From an uncultured Dysosmobacter sp. (lineage in GTDB: Bacteria; Bacillota; Clostridia; Oscillospirales; Oscillospiraceae): a DNA stretch of 5,782 nt. Below, one piece after another: positions 5,034 through 5,782 of this stretch (its first letter is position 1; each line of letters opens with the position of its first letter). A program made the position numbers and the translations under genes. The notes beneath the pieces were generated by a model that was given only the letters and a program-made list of their open reading frames with translations, was not told the origin of the DNA and did no database searches. Location: contig CAKTSC010000108.1 in the NCBI GenBank assembly GCA_934597465.1, positions 1-5,782 of the forward strand, in the 5' to 3' direction.

Positions 5034-5782
5034 ATGAGCTATTCTACCCAGACCATCCGCAACGTCTGCCTGCTGGGCCACAGCGGCAGCGGCAAGACGG
5101 CCCTCGCCGAGAGCCTGCTCTTCGCCACCGGCGCCATCGACCGCATGGGCCGCGTGCCCGACGGCAACACCGTCTGCGACTACGATCCCGAGGAGATCAA
5201 GCGCAGCGTCTCCATCTCCCTGTCCATGGCTCCCGTCAAGTATAAGGACGTGAAGATCAACTTCCTGGACACTCCGGGCAACTTCGACTTCGCGGGCGAA
5301 GTCCTCTCCGGCATCCGGGCCGCCGAGTGCGCCCTGCTGGTCTGCGGCGCCAAGGACGGCCTCAGCGTGGGCGCCGAGCGCGCCTGGAAGATGCTGGGCA
5401 GCAAGCCCCGCATGATCTTCATCACCCGCACCGACGAGGACAACAGCGACTATAACGCCTGCCTGGACGCCCTGAAGGCCAAGTTCGGCAGCGCCGTGGC
5501 CCCCATCGTGGTGCCCGTGCTGGACGGCGACAAGAAGGTCACCGGCATCGTGGATCTGCTGCACAACAAGGCCTATGAGGTCAAGGGCGGCAAGACCGTT
5601 GCCTGCGCCATCCCCGACGCCGTGGCCGACGACGTGGAGACCCTCCGGGCCGAGCTGATGGAGGCCGCCGCCGGCGCCGACGAGGAGCTCATGGAGAAGT
5701 TCTTTGAGACCATGGAGCTGACCCCCGCCGAGATCGCCAAGGGCCTGAAGGTCGGCGTCCGGGAGGGCACCGTGGCTCCCGT
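5034..5782 (+). CDS. EF-G paralogue (elongation factor G-like translational GTPase), N-terminal 249 residues, truncated by the window edge
   Basis: The protein belongs to the EF-G/FusA superfamily of ribosome-binding GTPases, and looks like the EF-G-like (FusA2-type) branch rather than the main translocase. The G1 P-loop is GHSGSGKT (15-22). The switch I region reads EIKRSVSIS (54-62) in place of the usual ERGITI. G3 is DTPGNFDF (79-86), where canonical EF-G has DTPGHVDF, so the catalytic histidine is Asn. G4 is TRTD (131-134) where NKMD is normal; the surrounding MIFITRTDEDNSDY aligns directly with the usual IIFVNKMDRENADF. A G-prime-like insert follows (about 160-249). Full family length is roughly 690 residues, so about two thirds lie beyond the edge. 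The start is supported by AAGGAG 10 nt upstream; the gene has its own promoter and upstream terminators. Canonical EF-G is usually in the str operon with rpsL, rpsG and tuf; none is visible here. The open question is whether it supports translocation, ribosome recycling or ribosome protection. Confidence 0.93.
   Translation, partial: MSYSTQTIRNVCLLGHSGSGKTALAESLLFATGAIDRMGRVPDGNTVCDYDPEEIKRSVSISLSMAPVKYKDVKINFLDTPGNFDFAGEVLSGIRAAECALLVCGAKDGLSVGAERAWKMLGSKPRMIFITRTDEDNSDYNACLDALKAKFGSAVAPIVVPVLDGDKKVTGIVDLLHNKAYEVKGGKTVACAIPDAVADDVETLRAELMEAAAGADEELMEKFFETMELTPAEIAKGLKVGVREGTVAP

Noticed and set aside
4959..5564. 201-codon open frame on the minus strand
   Set aside because: It is antisense to the EF-G-like gene, reads through its leader, and shows only Ala/Gly/Val-rich shadow composition.

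Overview
The window looks like chromosomal DNA of a GC-rich, anaerobic-type Firmicute, most likely an Oscillospiraceae/Ruminococcaceae-like gut clostridium. This rests on the very GC-rich codon use, strong AGGAG-type ribosome binding sites, AT-rich sigma-A-like promoters set in GC-rich DNA, and the clostridial flavour of the FtsH and EF-G-like proteins. The taxon is an inference; no rRNA or other marker is present. There is no sign of a phage, insertion sequence, CRISPR array, tRNA or rRNA.

Layout. (1) Positions 1-1282, minus strand: the first 427 codons of ftsH, the membrane AAA+ protease. The gene runs off the left edge before its zinc-protease domain. (2) Positions 1283-1516: a divergent intergenic region with a promoter for ftsH on the minus strand, an extended -10 promoter for the plus-strand genes, and a compact hairpin next to the ribosome binding site of the next gene. 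(3) Positions 1517-2287, plus strand: rlmB, a SPOUT-family 23S rRNA 2'-O-methyltransferase. (4) Positions 2288-2423: a GC-rich structured spacer. (5) Positions 2424-4694, plus strand: a 756-residue membrane protein. It has the architecture of a P1B-type (heavy-metal) ATPase but has lost essentially every catalytic signature, and it carries a 238-residue Pro/Glu-rich cytosolic extension at its N-terminus. (6) Positions 4695-5033: two tandem hairpin terminators, an AT-rich island with a good sigma-A promoter, a 42-bp interrupted palindrome centred on that promoter's -10 box, and a structured leader. (7) Positions 5034-5782, plus strand: the first 249 codons of an EF-G paralogue (translation-factor GTPase) whose guanine-recognition motif is altered. 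The gene runs off the right edge.

The common theme is housekeeping: membrane protein quality control (FtsH), ribosome modification (RlmB) and a ribosome-associated GTPase (the EF-G paralogue). The membrane protein between them is of unknown function and is the most unusual item. It looks like a maintained pseudo-ATPase, because its frame is open over 756 codons while the phosphorylation loop, the A-domain TGE, the metal-site CPC and the GDGxND hinge are all missing or changed. The rlmB gene and this gene may be co-transcribed, since no clear promoter is visible between them. The EF-G-like gene is insulated by terminators and has its own promoter.
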